From assembly GCF_000220395.1 (NCBI RefSeq), contig NW_004086233.1, positions 33,723-97,722 of the forward strand: a stretch of 64,000 nt of DNA, in the 5' to 3' direction. Below, one piece after another: positions 24,420 through 38,423 of this stretch. The notes under the pieces were generated by a model. That model made no database searches, was not told the origin of the DNA, and was given only the letters and a program-made list of their open reading frames with translations. This DNA is from Ichthyophthirius multifiliis (taxonomy: Eukaryota; Ciliophora; Oligohymenophorea; Hymenostomatida). Every line of letters begins with the position of its first letter. Within the stretch, counting starts at the first letter, position 1. Made by a program: the position numbers and the translations under genes.

Positions 24420-26803
24420 TTTTTTTTTTTTTTATTTTAAAATAATAAATTTTTAAACAAAAGCAATTTTATTTAATCATTTAATTTATTTTCTTTGTGT
24501 TTTTTAATTAAATAAAATTTATATTTTGATATATATTCTTATATATTTGTATGTGTTTTGCAATATATATAGGTTATTAGATATATAATAAATTTCTTAA
24601 TTAATTTAAAATATTTGACTTCTAACTTTTTCTTTAATATTTAAAAATAAAAATTATATAAGCAATAGCTTTTATTAAAATTAATATAAAAATGCATTTA
24701 TAAATATAAAATTTTAAAACATAATAATAATATAATATAATAAAAAAATGACATTTATATAAATTAAAATATAATATTATTTTTTATGTCAAACAATAAT
24801 AAAAATAAAACAAAAATTATATTATTATAAAAATAATAATCTACTTTTTCAAAATTAAAACTATAAAAATATTAAATATGTAAATCAAAAGTATTAAAAA
24901 TAATTTAGTTTTTATATTTGGAATTAAATAAAAAAATAAATTAAATATTTATTTATTATATATTAAAATAATAGATTTTATTAAAGTGTATTTTTATAAT
25001 ATCATTTTAAAAATAAAAATTAATTTTATAAAATATTAGTTTTTTTTTTTACGGTTATATAATATACATATTAATAATATTTCTGTAGTATTTTTATTTT
25101 ATAAATGTTGATTATTATTAATTTATGTTATTTTAAATTCATTTACATTTTTTCTTACTATTATTATAAATAGATTATTTTTTCAAAATCTAAATTATTT
25201 CAAATTAAAAACTATAATCATATCAATTTTAAAAATAACTTTTATTTATTAATAATATTTTATTTTATTGTTTTTAATAATATTTTATTTTATTCTTTTT
25301 AAAAATATTAAAAGGAAATAAAGAAAATATTATGAAAAATTAATAATATCATACAAAATCTAATATAATATTCAAATACCTAAATAAATTCTATTTTCTT
25401 ACTAATAAAATAAAATTTCTAATAAAAATGTAAAACAAAATTTACATTTTTCCAAAAATATTTATTTGTATATATTCTAACTCAAATTAAGATATATAAT
25501 AAAATATATAGAAAATTAAATTTACAAAGATAAAAAATATTAAAATAAAAATATTTAATTTTTCAAAATTATTCGAAAATAAAACTAATGACATAATAAA
25601 TAAATATATATGTAAAAAAAATATTTATATTATATAAAATTAAAATATATTTAATATGTTGAATTAATGTAAGATATTAATAAAAAGAAGATATTTCATT
25701 ATAATCGATAGTTTAAAAGATTTATTAAAACATAAAGAAGAAAATGATTTAAAAATAAGTATTTTATATTTATAATATGGAGATATTATAGACTTGATTC
25801 TATAAAAAAGCCAAAACTAATAAATAAATATGTGTCTATTGAATTTTATAATTTTTCCTTATATTTAAATATTTCCTGTTTTTTTTTTCTTTAAAAAATT
25901 ATAATTAATTACTATAATAAAGTAATTCATCTAAAATATTTATCATTAATAGTATAAATAAAATAGATATATGAAAAAAAAAAAAAAAAAAGGATTATAC
26001 ATGCTTTTCTTGAAAAAATCAAATTTTATATATCATTTTTTTTTTTTTTCCCCCCCATAAAAATTAATCATTTTTAGAAATAAACACGAATTATATATAA
26101 TATTAATTTATTTTAATTAAAGAATAGTTTTTTTTAATAAAAAAAATAATATTTATAATAGTATAATAAAAATATACTTAATCTAAAAAAAAAATGGATG
26201 GATAAATTTTTTTCATAAGAAAAAATAAAAAGTCATTTTTTAATAAAAACAACAATTTATTAAGAAAAAACTCTTCTTTTTTTTTATAAAAAAATCAACA
26301 AAACACTTTATAAAAAATAAAAATATTTTTTTAAAAAAAAATAAATAAAAATAATTTATTTTTTCCATTCGGTATAAAATAAAGACAGAAAGAAATGTTT
26401 TTTTAAAACTATTTTTTTTATTAAAAAATTGATAAAATTAAATAAACAATTTTATTTTAACAAAAATTAGAAAATTTTGTTTTAAACTAATAAAAAAGAA
26501 AATATAAGATTTATAAAATAAAAACTAAACTAAAATTAAAGAATAAACAAATATTTATTATTAAAAAAGAAATCGATTATTATATATATAATATTTTAAT
26601 ATGAATAATTTTAATTTTTTTTTTTAAATTATAAAAATACACCTATAATAATATTAATGGGATAAAAAAAGTAAATTAATATATATATATATATATAAAT
26701 GATATTATACACACAAAAATATATTAAATAAATAAAATAATAATATGCTTAAAATACAAGCAAAAACTATAATATAAATATATATAGAATACAAATTTTA
26801 AAT
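24420..26803. other. Intergenic region with one possible small ORF
   Basis: Mainly A/T low complexity. A plus-strand code-6 frame from ATG 25656 (MLNQCKILIKRRYFIIIDS then LKDLLKHKEENDLKISILYL) has normal protein texture for about 50 codons and then runs into low complexity. It may be an exon of an unidentified gene. A T-run followed by seven C residues lies at about 26037-26058. Confidence 0.35.
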
Positions 26804-28026
26804 TCAGAGGAAATTTTCATTATAATTCATACATAATTAATAAACCGTTTTTTGAGTTTCTTAATTTAGTATATTAAGCCATCCTGAAACATAAAGAGGG
26901 GGAAAACTTCCGTTACTTTCCACTTAAAAAACTTAGAAAGAAAATTCTTAAATAAATTTTCGTATTTAAAACAACATTTCAATATTCTTAATTATTTATA
27001 TTTCAAAATCATCAACTAAATCATCTTACTAAAGAATTGTAGGTAGATCATCTAATTCTTATTTATAATTTTTCTCGAATTATGCAAATAAATATAATAA
27101 TTCGTAAATATCTAATTGAATACTATCATCAAAAAGTGAATTTTCTATCACATTTTGTATTTCTTATTTATAAAAATGTTTATTAGATTCCAAAAAGTTC
27201 ATTATATCTTATTTCTTTTCATCTAAGAGTTTCTCAGAGTTTATTTTTTTTATTTTTTATAAAATCTACTCCATATTGTTTTATTCATATTTATATTTAT
27301 TTTGAAATTCTTATTAAAAGGTTTCCCATTTTTCTTATTTTTTTCGAATTTTTTACATAAAATAATTCCTTTTGTAAAAAGTTCGTTTATATTTCTCAAA
27401 AGATTTCTATTTTTAATCTCTATTTTACTTATATCTTAATATAATTGTTCCAAGGCTTCAAATGTTTCATCATATTAGCATTTTATTTATAATAATTATA
27501 TTCTTTTTTCCATATATTTTAGGTATTTTTCATGAAACTTTTCTTTAGTATTAATATTTAGTTGACTCATTTCTTTAAATATTTCTAATTGCTTATTATC
27601 TTATTGATTTTTTTCTAGTTATTCATTTATTTCTATTAACATTAAGAGCTTTTCTTCGTCATTTTTATATTCAATTTCGCCTTTTTTTTATTAATAAAGC
27701 TGCCAAAAGTCTCTAAGTATTACTTATTCTTCATTTAAAGATGAATTTTCATTTAAAATATCCAAATAAGCCTTTAATATATATGAACTTCTTAATTTTT
27801 AATTTTTTTAATCAAAAAAGTCAGTAATTTCTTTCAAAGTTTGTAATTTATTACTTTTAGTAGTCTATATTTTTAAGATTTTATCCATGTTTTCATATAC
27901 ATTATAGTTAGGATTATTTATATTTATATTTAAATCTTATATAAATGATGATACTTAAGAAATAGAATTATTTCTGTTTACCAAAAATGTTTTAAAAATT
28001 TAAAAATTGAGTTATTTTATAAACAT
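26804..28026 (-). CDS. Coiled-coil protein, about 400 residues, family unknown
   Basis: Starts at ATG 28026 (MFIKQLNFQIFKTFLVNRNN) and ends at TGA 26804-26806. It is almost entirely charged/Q-rich helix, for example LMLIEINEQLEKNQQDNKQL, EALEQLYQDISK, KKQEKWETFQQEFQNKYKYE and NSEKLLDEKKQDIMNFLES. The C-terminus carries SFPPLYVSGWLNILNQETQ. The good frame shifts by one base near 27430-27450, with no intron of legal length to explain it. A scaffold or cytoskeletal role is possible; I do not recognise the family. Confidence 0.6.
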
Positions 28027-28427
28027 TTTATTATTTTTTAATAAATATAAGAAGATATGTATTTATATAAAATAATTAATAAAAAATGTATTTTTAATCT
28101 CTATAAATAATTTATTTAAATGAATTTTTTATATGAATAAATTATATTATTATAATTTTTATTAGTTTATTACTATTATTGTATTTATAATTAATTTTGA
28201 TATTATAAAAATTTATATAAATAATCTTAAATATATAATATATAGAATCATTATATACATAATAATTTATATTATATTATCTAAAATTATTAATTTTAAT
28301 TTAATAACTCATATATATATATATTAAAAACCATTTTTTATTTTTATTATTATTTATTTATATAATAATATCTATATAAATATATATATTTGGTTATTAA
28401 TTTTAAATAATCTAAAAATATAAAAAA
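28027..28427. other. Intergenic AT-rich spacer
   Basis: TATA-rich sequence between the stop of the membrane-protein gene and the start of the coiled-coil gene, both on the minus strand. No other element is seen. Confidence 0.5.
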
Positions 28428-30276
28428 TCAATTAATTTATGCAATCTCTTATTCACATCTTAAAATACTTTTTTAATTAAAACTCAAAATTAATTAATTT
28501 TCGATTTTCGGGCTAGCAACAGGTAACTCTAATTGTGGATTTTAAATATTTACTAAATTGTTATTTTATTCTAAAATTTAATATTTAGTTTTAAATTCAT
28601 TTAGTTCTTTATAAGCAAATTAGGATTATTTGTAAAATCTAAAAATAAACAAAAGCGATAATAGTAAGAATATAATAATGGTTAAAACAACAATAGCAAT
28701 AATATATTTGATTTAAGATTAATTATCACTATCAACAAGTACAGTTTTTACATGCAATTTTAATTCTTTTTTATTTAATATTATTATATATATATATATA
28801 ATTAATTATAATAATTTTATATATAATATAAATAAAACATTATTAAATCTAACAAATAGTAGAATATCTCAAATCAATTCTTTCTTTAATAGAAGATTCA
28901 CAAGTTTAAGTTTTATAAATAATTTTTAAAACATTATCACCTACTAATTATTCACTTTAAGGAACACAAATTATTTCAAAAGGTTTAACCAAAATATTAA
29001 TACTAAAAACATTTGATTCACTAATGCCTATATATTTTTCTATTTATTAATTAACATTATAAATCTATTTAATATTGGAATTTTGAAACTAATATAGTAT
29101 TTATTAATCTAATCTATTATCTTAAAGAAAATGACTATGAATTCCTGAAAAAAAAGAAAAAAAAAATTGCTGTTTGAAATAAACCCGAAATTATCATTTA
29201 TAAAACAATTTAAATTAATATCATTAATTTTCTTAAAAACTCTATTGATAAAAAACTATTAATGCTTTACATTATAAAATATTTCGTTAATAGCACCGAT
29301 TTCTTCTCCATTTTATTATTAAGTAAAAGCAATTAATTAATCAATATTAACTTATAAATTAATTACATAAAGAATTTCAAAAAGGCTTAGTAAAACCTTA
29401 TTTTCTTCAACATTTTAATGACTTTCAATCAAAAAAATTCCATTATAATAATCACTAATAAAAAAGCTATAATTATCTACTTTTACTAAACATTTTATAT
29501 TTATTTAAGATTTACTTTACCATAAACTATTACTATTTATATATTACTTTATAAACGTTATATTACCATTATTAATATCTATTTTATACACGTAAAGTCC
29601 ATCACTTAAACTTCCTAAATATAAATTTCCTTAAGAAATCAAACCTGAACTTAAATTTTAAATTTTCTAGACGTTCTAAACTGTTTAAATTTCATATTTT
29701 TGATTTAAACTAAACTATTCTATATTCAAAATGAATATTTCTTTTGAAAAAATAATATAAATGTATTTTTAAAAATCTTCCTATCCAATAATTAATACTT
29801 TGCTTGTGTCCAATGCATACTTATCTACCTTCGAAAGATTTAAAATATTAACAGATATTTATTCTAATACATCTATGTTTTGAATTTAATTTATTTTAGC
29901 AATTATTAAATCATAATTAAATTTTAAAATTATTAAAATATCATTTTAGACATACATTATCCTATTTCCTGATTTATTTTCTTTCATATTTAAGGCTTTC
30001 TGTTTTATTAATATTCTTTTTGATTCTATTTTACATATATCTTATTCATTTCCTTATTCATCTGTTATTTATATATCAAATGTAGTTTATAAATTCTCGT
30101 TTAAATTCTCGTCTACTTGTATATTCATGTATTCTTATAAATACAATTGTCTATTCAAATTTTGAATATAAGATTCATATATTTATAATCGATTCCAGTT
30201 TATATCTTTTTGCTATTTTAATTGGCAGTTAATATATATTATTAATAGTGTAAATATTATTATTATTTTATTCTAT
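28428..30276 (-). CDS. Type I membrane protein with signal peptide, lumenal repeats and one TM helix
   Basis: The N-terminus reads NKIIIIFTLLIIYINC, a good signal peptide, then QLKQQKDINWNRLQIY. The lumenal part includes blade-like text (KVLIIGQEDFQKYIYIIFSK; LYLGSLSDGLYVYKIDINNG), suggesting beta-propeller or similar repeats. Near the C-terminus, VKTVLVDSDNQSQIKYIIA begins a TM helix (VVLTIIIFLLLSLLFIF). A cytosolic tail of about 65 residues follows, to TGA 28428-28430. No ATG is visible. The sequence at 30268-30276 reads ATAGAATAAA on the minus strand where ATGAATAAA would give MNKIIII, so one base may be wrong or an upstream exon is missed. Frame changes around 28780 and 29300 suggest introns or errors. 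Family unknown. Confidence 0.55.
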
Positions 30277-30496
30277 TTTTTTTTTTAAATTAAATAATTA
30301 ATTTTAAAATTTGATTTTTTATTGTAATTTTTTAAAAAAAACAATACAAATAATATTTATTGTGTAATTTAAATTTAATTAATAGGTATTAATAATTTTT
30401 TATATATAAAATTAATAATTATTAAATAAATATTATAATATATCTCTAATATTTTATTTATTACAATAATTTTTTATTTTAAAAAAAAAATATAAC

Positions 30497-30907
30497 ATGA
30501 TAAATATCTTTTTAAGTAATTTTAATACTTTTTATATTAAAAACAATTTTAAATGCGATGATGATAAAAATTAAATGAAAAATATAACATTTTATGATGT
30601 TTTACACTTGATTTTGAGCTTTATATTTTATATAATATTATTTATATTTAAATTAAAAATAAATAAATTATATGTTTTTTATTATGTAGCTTCTTTTTTA
30701 TGCCTAAAAGTCTTTAAAATACAATTTTGTTTATTTTAAAATATGAATTTATATATAAGAATATATTAAAATATTGATTTGTTTTAAAAAATATATTTAT
30801 TAAAATCATTTTTATTTGAAATATTTATTTATTTTAAAAAAATAAATATAAAAGTGTTTAAAAGAAAAAATTTAAATAAAATTATGGAATTTTCTTTTCA
30901 AAAAATA
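30497..30907 (+). CDS. Possible hydrophobic protein, tentative
   Basis: A code-6 frame from ATG 30497 (MINIFLSNFNTFYIKNNFKC) continues with FYDVLHLILSFIFYIILFIF and YVFYYVASFLCLKVFKIQF, two likely membrane spans, and stays open into the antisense of the next gene. Composition is protein-like and includes Cys and Asp. It has no family match and no clear stop, and overlap with a better-supported minus-strand gene lowers confidence. The end given is only the edge of that gene. Confidence 0.25.
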
Positions 30908-31740
30908 TCAATCTTATTTCTAATTAATTTTATTTTTCAATATATTTATTTTTGGAAATCCTTTTATTCCTTTAAAATTTAAAAAAGGTTTTAAGAAAAA
31001 TTCTAAAGCTTATTAAGTAAAATCATCGACAATTAGTTTTATAAATATGAACTAAAAATAAAAAATAATCAAAATTCCATTATTTATAAAATAAATAAAC
31101 TAAATTAAAAGATAAATAAAAATAAAAATTTCAAGTTTGCTTTTAATCAAATAATATTTATGTTTATTATTAGTTAATACTTCAATTTTTCCTATGCTAA
31201 ATATCAAAAATTTATTATTTCCCTTTATTAAAAGAAACTCACAAATTCCAATAAAAAAATGAATAATAATTGGCATACAATAAAATGGATTTATAAATTC
31301 TAAATAATAAGAAAAGCATATCAAATAAAGAATATCATGCACATAGTAATTCTAAACAAGTGAAATTGCATAATTTAAATCATTTTTAGGACTTCCCAAC
31401 TATCTTAAAATAGAAATTAAACAAATAATAATACCCAAATAAAAAACTCCAATTTTAAATATAAAAATATTAAATAAAAAAATATTTTTAAGTAATTTTC
31501 TATTTAATACATCCAAACTTAAAAATATTTCATTAAAAAAATATTTTTTTAAGATCTTATCGCACTTGCAATTAAATTATCAAAATCGGCATTAAAGTTT
31601 TAATCTACATATTATTTATACCATAATCTTTTCACTAATTCTATCAAATAGGGATTTTATTAAGAAGGGTTTAATTCGTTTTAAAAGCTTTAGTAATTTG
31701 TTGAATCAAAGTTAAATTATTTATATTATTATATTGACAT
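30908..31740 (-). CDS. Multipass membrane protein, possibly TMEM33/Pom33-like
   Basis: Starts at ATG 31740 (MSIQQYKQFNFDSTNYQSFQ) and ends at TGA 30908-30910, about 270 residues. After a soluble segment (DFDNLIASAIRS), the frame changes by one base near an A/T run at about 31545-31560. Hydrophobic spans follow: FLFNIFIFKIGVFYLGIIIC; YYVHDILYLICFSYYLEFIN with PFYCMPIIIHFFIGI; and LEIFIFIYLLIQFIYFI. A basic C-terminal segment, FTQQALEFFLKPFLNFKGIK, closes the protein. Length, number of spans and layout resemble TMEM33/Pom33 ER and nuclear-envelope proteins, but similarity is weak and this is only a suggestion. Confidence 0.45.
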
Positions 31741-31830
31741 ATTTTTTATTATATATTATAATAATTTTTTTTTTTCTTATTTAATAAAATCTATAATAAA
31801 TAATTAAATAAAAATTTAGTATAAATAAAT

Positions 31831-32918
31831 ATGTCTGAAGATTCACTCAACCTTTAAGAACATATAGAAAAACTTGAAAAAGGTAAATATTGTTTACCAG
31901 AACGTTAATTACGTATAATATGTGAAAAAGTAAAAGAATTATTAGTAGAGGAATCAAATGTATAACCCATTGACGCTCCTGTGAATGTATGTGGGGATAT
32001 TCATGGTCAATTTTTCGATGTATTAGAATTATTTAATTAAGGTGGAAAAATACCTGAAAAGCGATATATATTTATAGGAGATTTCGTTGATCGAGGTTAT
32101 AATTCAGTAGAAACTATTGAACACTTATTTTGTTTAAAGGCTTAATACCCCCATTGTATAACATTATTAAGAGGAAATCATGAATCTCGATAAACAACAT
32201 AGGCGTATGGTTTTTACGATGAAGTATTAAGAAAATACGGAAATATAAATCCTTGGCATTACTTTTGTGAAGTATTTGATTATCTACCTTTAGGAGCTAT
32301 TATTGAAGGTTAAATTTTTTGTGTACATGGAGGTCTTTCTCCAGATATAAAACAGTTGATTAAATAAGAACTATTCATAGAAAATAGGAAATTCCTTTAG
32401 AGGGGCCTTTTACTGATTTATTATGGTCAGATCCAGTAAGCTTTGATTATTTATATAACTAAATTATACGCTTTAAATAATAAAAATTATATAAATATAA
32501 ATGTTAATATATATGCATTTTTTATAAATATTAAAAGGATGATGTTTCAACTTGGGCTGTTAACTCTAGAGGGGCTGGATGGCTTTTCGGAGATAAGGTT
32601 GTAAATGACTTTAATCATATTAATGATTTTACATTAATTTGTAGGGCTCATTAGTTGGCTTAGGAAGGTTATTAATATTGGTTTGATGTAATTCTTTTTC
32701 ATTTTTACAATTTATTTAGTCTTTTATAATTTTTTTTTTTTTAGTAAAAGAATCTTTGCACTGTATGGAGTGCTCCTAATTATTGTTATAGAATGGGTAA
32801 TAAAGCTTCTATTCTTAAATTAGATGAAAATCTAGAAAAGGAATTTATAATTTTTACTGAAGTTGAATAATCTAATTAATCTTTACCTCCTAAAAAAGCA
32901 ATTCCTTATTTTTTATGA
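31831..32918 (+). CDS. Ser/Thr phosphatase catalytic subunit, PP6 type (PPP6C-like)
   Basis: Starts at ATG 31831 ([20 protein letters not shown]). All PPP-family metal and active-site motifs are present: [36 protein letters not shown] (both Gln codons are reassigned, TAA and TAG), [33 protein letters not shown] and [13 protein letters not shown]. The end is PYFL, the carboxyl-methylated type of tail of PP2A/PP4/PP6. [18 protein letters not shown] and DFNHINDF are closest to PP6 (DTWAISPRGAGWLF), better than PP4. Introns are 32436-32537 and 32688-32744. After DIKQ the frame is broken by one missing base near 32356-32358; the family text [20 protein letters not shown] resumes in the next frame. 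Likely a cytosolic holoenzyme subunit. Confidence 0.88.
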
Positions 32919-33413
32919 TGGAAAATTATTTTTGATAAGATTTATTTTTGGAATAAGAAAATAGTTTTAATATACATAATATATAAAAATAATTAATTCT
33001 ATATATTTTTAGTATTCTTATATAATTTTATTGATGTTTTTTTTTTTGAAAATTTTAATAATTTAGATATTTAACTAAATTATTATTTTTATAAAAAAAA
33101 TCAAGATTATTTTATATTAAAAAATAAATAAATTTGAAACGATAAAATTATAAATAAAAGGCAAAAATAAAAAATACATTTAAAAATTAAATAAAAAAAA
33201 TATAATTAAAATATATTAATTTAACAATCTCAATATAGTAATTATAAAATCAAATAATTTTTATTTTATATATATAAAAAGTTTAATGTAATAAATAAGT
33301 TATATTTATTTTATAATAAATAATAAAAAAAAAGAACGCATATATAGTTTTATATATTTTTCAATACAAAACAACAAATAAATTTAAAATTTTTTATTCT
33401 AATTTAACAATTT
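32919..33413. other. Convergent intergenic region
   Basis: About 500 bp between the converging PP6 and MAP kinase genes. AT-rich, with no clear hairpin terminator or RNA gene. Confidence 0.5.
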
Positions 33414-35280
<1,867 letters not shown>

Positions 35281-36069
35281 TGAATTTTTTATTTTTTTTA
35301 ATTGTTTATTTTTATAATTAAAATAAATGTATATATATATATTTATTATCAAGTTTTTTTTATTTACATTGATTTACTTTAATATTTTAAAAAAAAGTAT
35401 TGCATAATTAATTGCAAAAAATAGAAAAAATTAAATTTTTATAATAATCATCATAAGCAAAATTATATAAAAAATCTATCTAAATATAACTTTTTATAAT
35501 ATTTTTTATATATTATATTATATTTTTGTTAATTTTAAATGAATAAATTATTTGCAATTATATGGTGAATTTCATTTAAATATCAATTTATTAATTTTGA
35601 TATTTTTTATTTCAATTAATATAATATATAAAATATATATTTTTTTTTAATTTTACTCTTAAAAAATATTAATTTATTAAATTATTTTCCTATAAGTGTA
35701 TAGACTCATTTAGAAAACTAAAATATAATTTAAATATATATTTTTAATTTAAAAAAATAAACAAACTTATCAAAACTTATATAATTAAGATCATATAATT
35801 AATTATAATTTAAAATAAAATATTATTTAAATTTTTTAGCTTATATTATTTGGTAAACAAAAATATCACAAAATAAGATATAATGAATAATTAAATTAAA
35901 TTTAAAATAAAAAAATATAATAATTTGTATATGAAAAAAAATATAATTATTTTTATTTTAAAAAAATAATATAGGAACATTATTAAATAAATAAATAAAT
36001 ATACTTGAGAAAAAAATATAAATAATAATTTATATAAAAGAAAAAAAAAAAAAAAAAACCAAAAAAAAA
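35281..36069. promoter_or_regulatory. Divergent promoter region between MAP kinase and GDI
   Basis: About 790 bp separates the MAPK start (minus) from the GDI start (plus). It must hold both promoters, but the sequence is uniformly AT-rich and no specific element can be named. A run of about 19 A, broken only by a CC pair, precedes the GDI ATG. Confidence 0.4.
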
Positions 36070-37656
36070 ATGGACGATTCTTACGACGTTGTAGTTTGCG
36101 GAACAGGCTTTATTGAATGCATTCTCTCTGGTTTATTATCTTTAGAAGGTAAAAAAGTATTACACATAGATAGAAACGGTTTTTACGGGGGAGAAGGAGC
36201 CTCAGTTAATTTAACAAATATGTGGAAATTATTCCGTCCAAATTAAGAAGTTCCCAAATAATTCGGATAAAATAGAGACTGGAACATTGATTTAGTTCCT
36301 AAATATATAATATCAAATGGTAAATTAGTCAAAATATTATTGAAAACAAGAGTCGCTTCATATCTCGAGTGGAAATGTAAACTAAACTAAACAAATAAAA
36401 TATATAAATATATATTTTTTTAAAACAAAATAAAAACAAGCTATTGATGGCACTTATGTATATTAAATGAAAAAAGGAGGACTTTTATCATCTGGAGGCC
36501 CTAAAATTGAAAAAGTACCTGCTACTGATAAAGAAGCCTTATCAAGTGATTTGATGGGAATTTTCGAAAAAAGAAGATGTAAAAACTTCTTTGTCTATGT
36601 AGCTAATTACAATGTGAAAGATTCATAGACTTACAAAGGTATTTAAATTATATTTTATATAATTTAATTATTATTTTTTTAAACAAAAGGACTTAATTTA
36701 TATAGTATGACTATGTAATAACTTCTTGAATATTTTGAATTAGAATCTAACACTATTGATTTCATTGGACACGCAGTAGCTTTGTTTCCTAATGATAGTT
36801 TCTTAAAAAGACCTGCTATTGAAACAGTTGAAAAAATTAAATTATACATGGATTCTATTGGAAGATATGGTGACTCTCCTTTTATTTACCCAATTTATGG
36901 ATTAGGTGGTATCCCTGAAGGTTTTTCACGTATGAGTGCTATTTAAGGAGGTACATTTATGCTTAATACTGATATTGAATAGATCCTTTATGATGAAAGC
37001 GGTAAGGTATGCGGAGTAAAAAGCGGAGACCAAATTGCTAAATGCAAAATGGTAGTTTGTGATCCTTCTTATGCTATAAAGACTGGAAATTAACATAAAG
37101 TAAAGCAAATAGGAAAAATTATTAGATGTATTTGTATTACAGATCATCCTATTCCTGGTACTAAAGATGTTCCTTCAGTCCAAATTATTATTCCTTAAAG
37201 ATAAATTAATAGACAAAATGGTATTTTTTATAATATTTAAATATAATAATTATATATAAATATAGATATTTATGTTATGATGGTTTCTGGAGTACATAAT
37301 GTTTGCTTAAAAGGTTATTATATTGCAATTGTATCTACAATAGTAGAAACTAGTAATCCATAATAAGAAATATAGCCAGCTTTGGATTTAATAGGACCTG
37401 TAAAAGAAATGTTTGTTACAGTAATCTTTATTTATTTTTGTTAAAAATAACATTATTTAATTAAATAAATAAAAAAAAGGTTTCAAATCAATATGTAGCA
37501 GCCGATGATGGTGTTAAAGATTAAGTTTTTGTAAGTAACTGTTTTGATCCTTCTAGTCATTTTGAACCTGAAACTGAACTTGTTTTAAGTATGTTCAAAA
37601 AAATAACTGGAAAAGATATTGATTTGGAAAACTTACCTGAAGAATAGGAATAATGA
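36070..37656 (+). CDS. Rab GDP-dissociation inhibitor (RabGDI)
   Basis: Starts at ATG 36070 with [20 protein letters not shown], the FAD-like Rossmann motif of the GDI/REP family, then [19 protein letters not shown] and [20 protein letters not shown]. Later exons give [58 protein letters not shown] and [19 protein letters not shown], all conserved in GDI. The C-terminus ends EQEQ at TGA 37654-37656. Introns lie at about 36377-36437, 36639-36690, 37222-37265 and 37425-37480. GDI extracts prenylated GDP-bound Rabs from membranes and recycles them in the cytosol. Length (about 440 aa) is normal. An AT-rich stretch near 37425, readable as FIYFC, is intron. Confidence 0.93.
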
Positions 37657-38423
37657 GAATATATATATTTTTATATATATATTAGTTAATTTTTTATTTT
37701 TTACATAATTTCTATATATTTAAGAAAATTAAAAGCACATAATTTTTATTAAATATTCTTTTTTAAAAAAATGAATATTTATATGTCTTATATTTTAATA
37801 ATATTATATAGTTTAAAATCATTTTATAAATGTATTTTAAATTAGATTATCTTTCTTTTATTTTATAAAATTAAACAAATAACAATAAAAGTTGCCATAT
37901 AAATAATCGTTTGAAAATTTTATTATTATTTTTAAATTTAATATATTATAAAAAAAATTCATTAAAATAACACTTTAAAAAAAGTTATTTATCTTAAATT
38001 AATTTTTTTTTAAAGATAAAATATTTTAGATAAAAATTAAAAAAAGATATATTTAATATAAATATAAACTAAAAAATATTAGTTAAATCAACTATTTTAC
38101 TTTATCTAAAAAAAATGTTTAATAATTATAAAAAAGTAAATCCAGAAATAAATATATTATTTATATTTTTAAATATTTTTATTCACTTTATTAAATTAAT
38201 ATTAGTTAAAAATATAATTAATTTTAATTATTTCATATTAATTTATTATTTTTATATAGTTTTGAAATATAAAATTATTTATAAACATTTTTACTTTTAG
38301 ATATTTTTTATTATTAGAAAAATATTCTTAAAATAAAATAATTTAATTAAATTAAATCAAAAAATTTTTATAATATAAAAAAAAATTATTATTAAATAGA
38401 TATATATAATAAACAAATATTTA
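37657..38423. other. Intergenic AT-rich spacer
   Basis: Between two plus-strand genes. A standard-code ORF at 38115-38300 is low-complexity I/F/Y/N text with no domain, and I do not treat it as a gene. No other element is seen. Confidence 0.5.

Noticed and set aside
31090-31345. Possible antisense gene continuing from the tentative ORF at 30497
   Set aside because: The plus frame stays open only because TGA is rare here; the minus strand shows coherent membrane helices and a proper stop.
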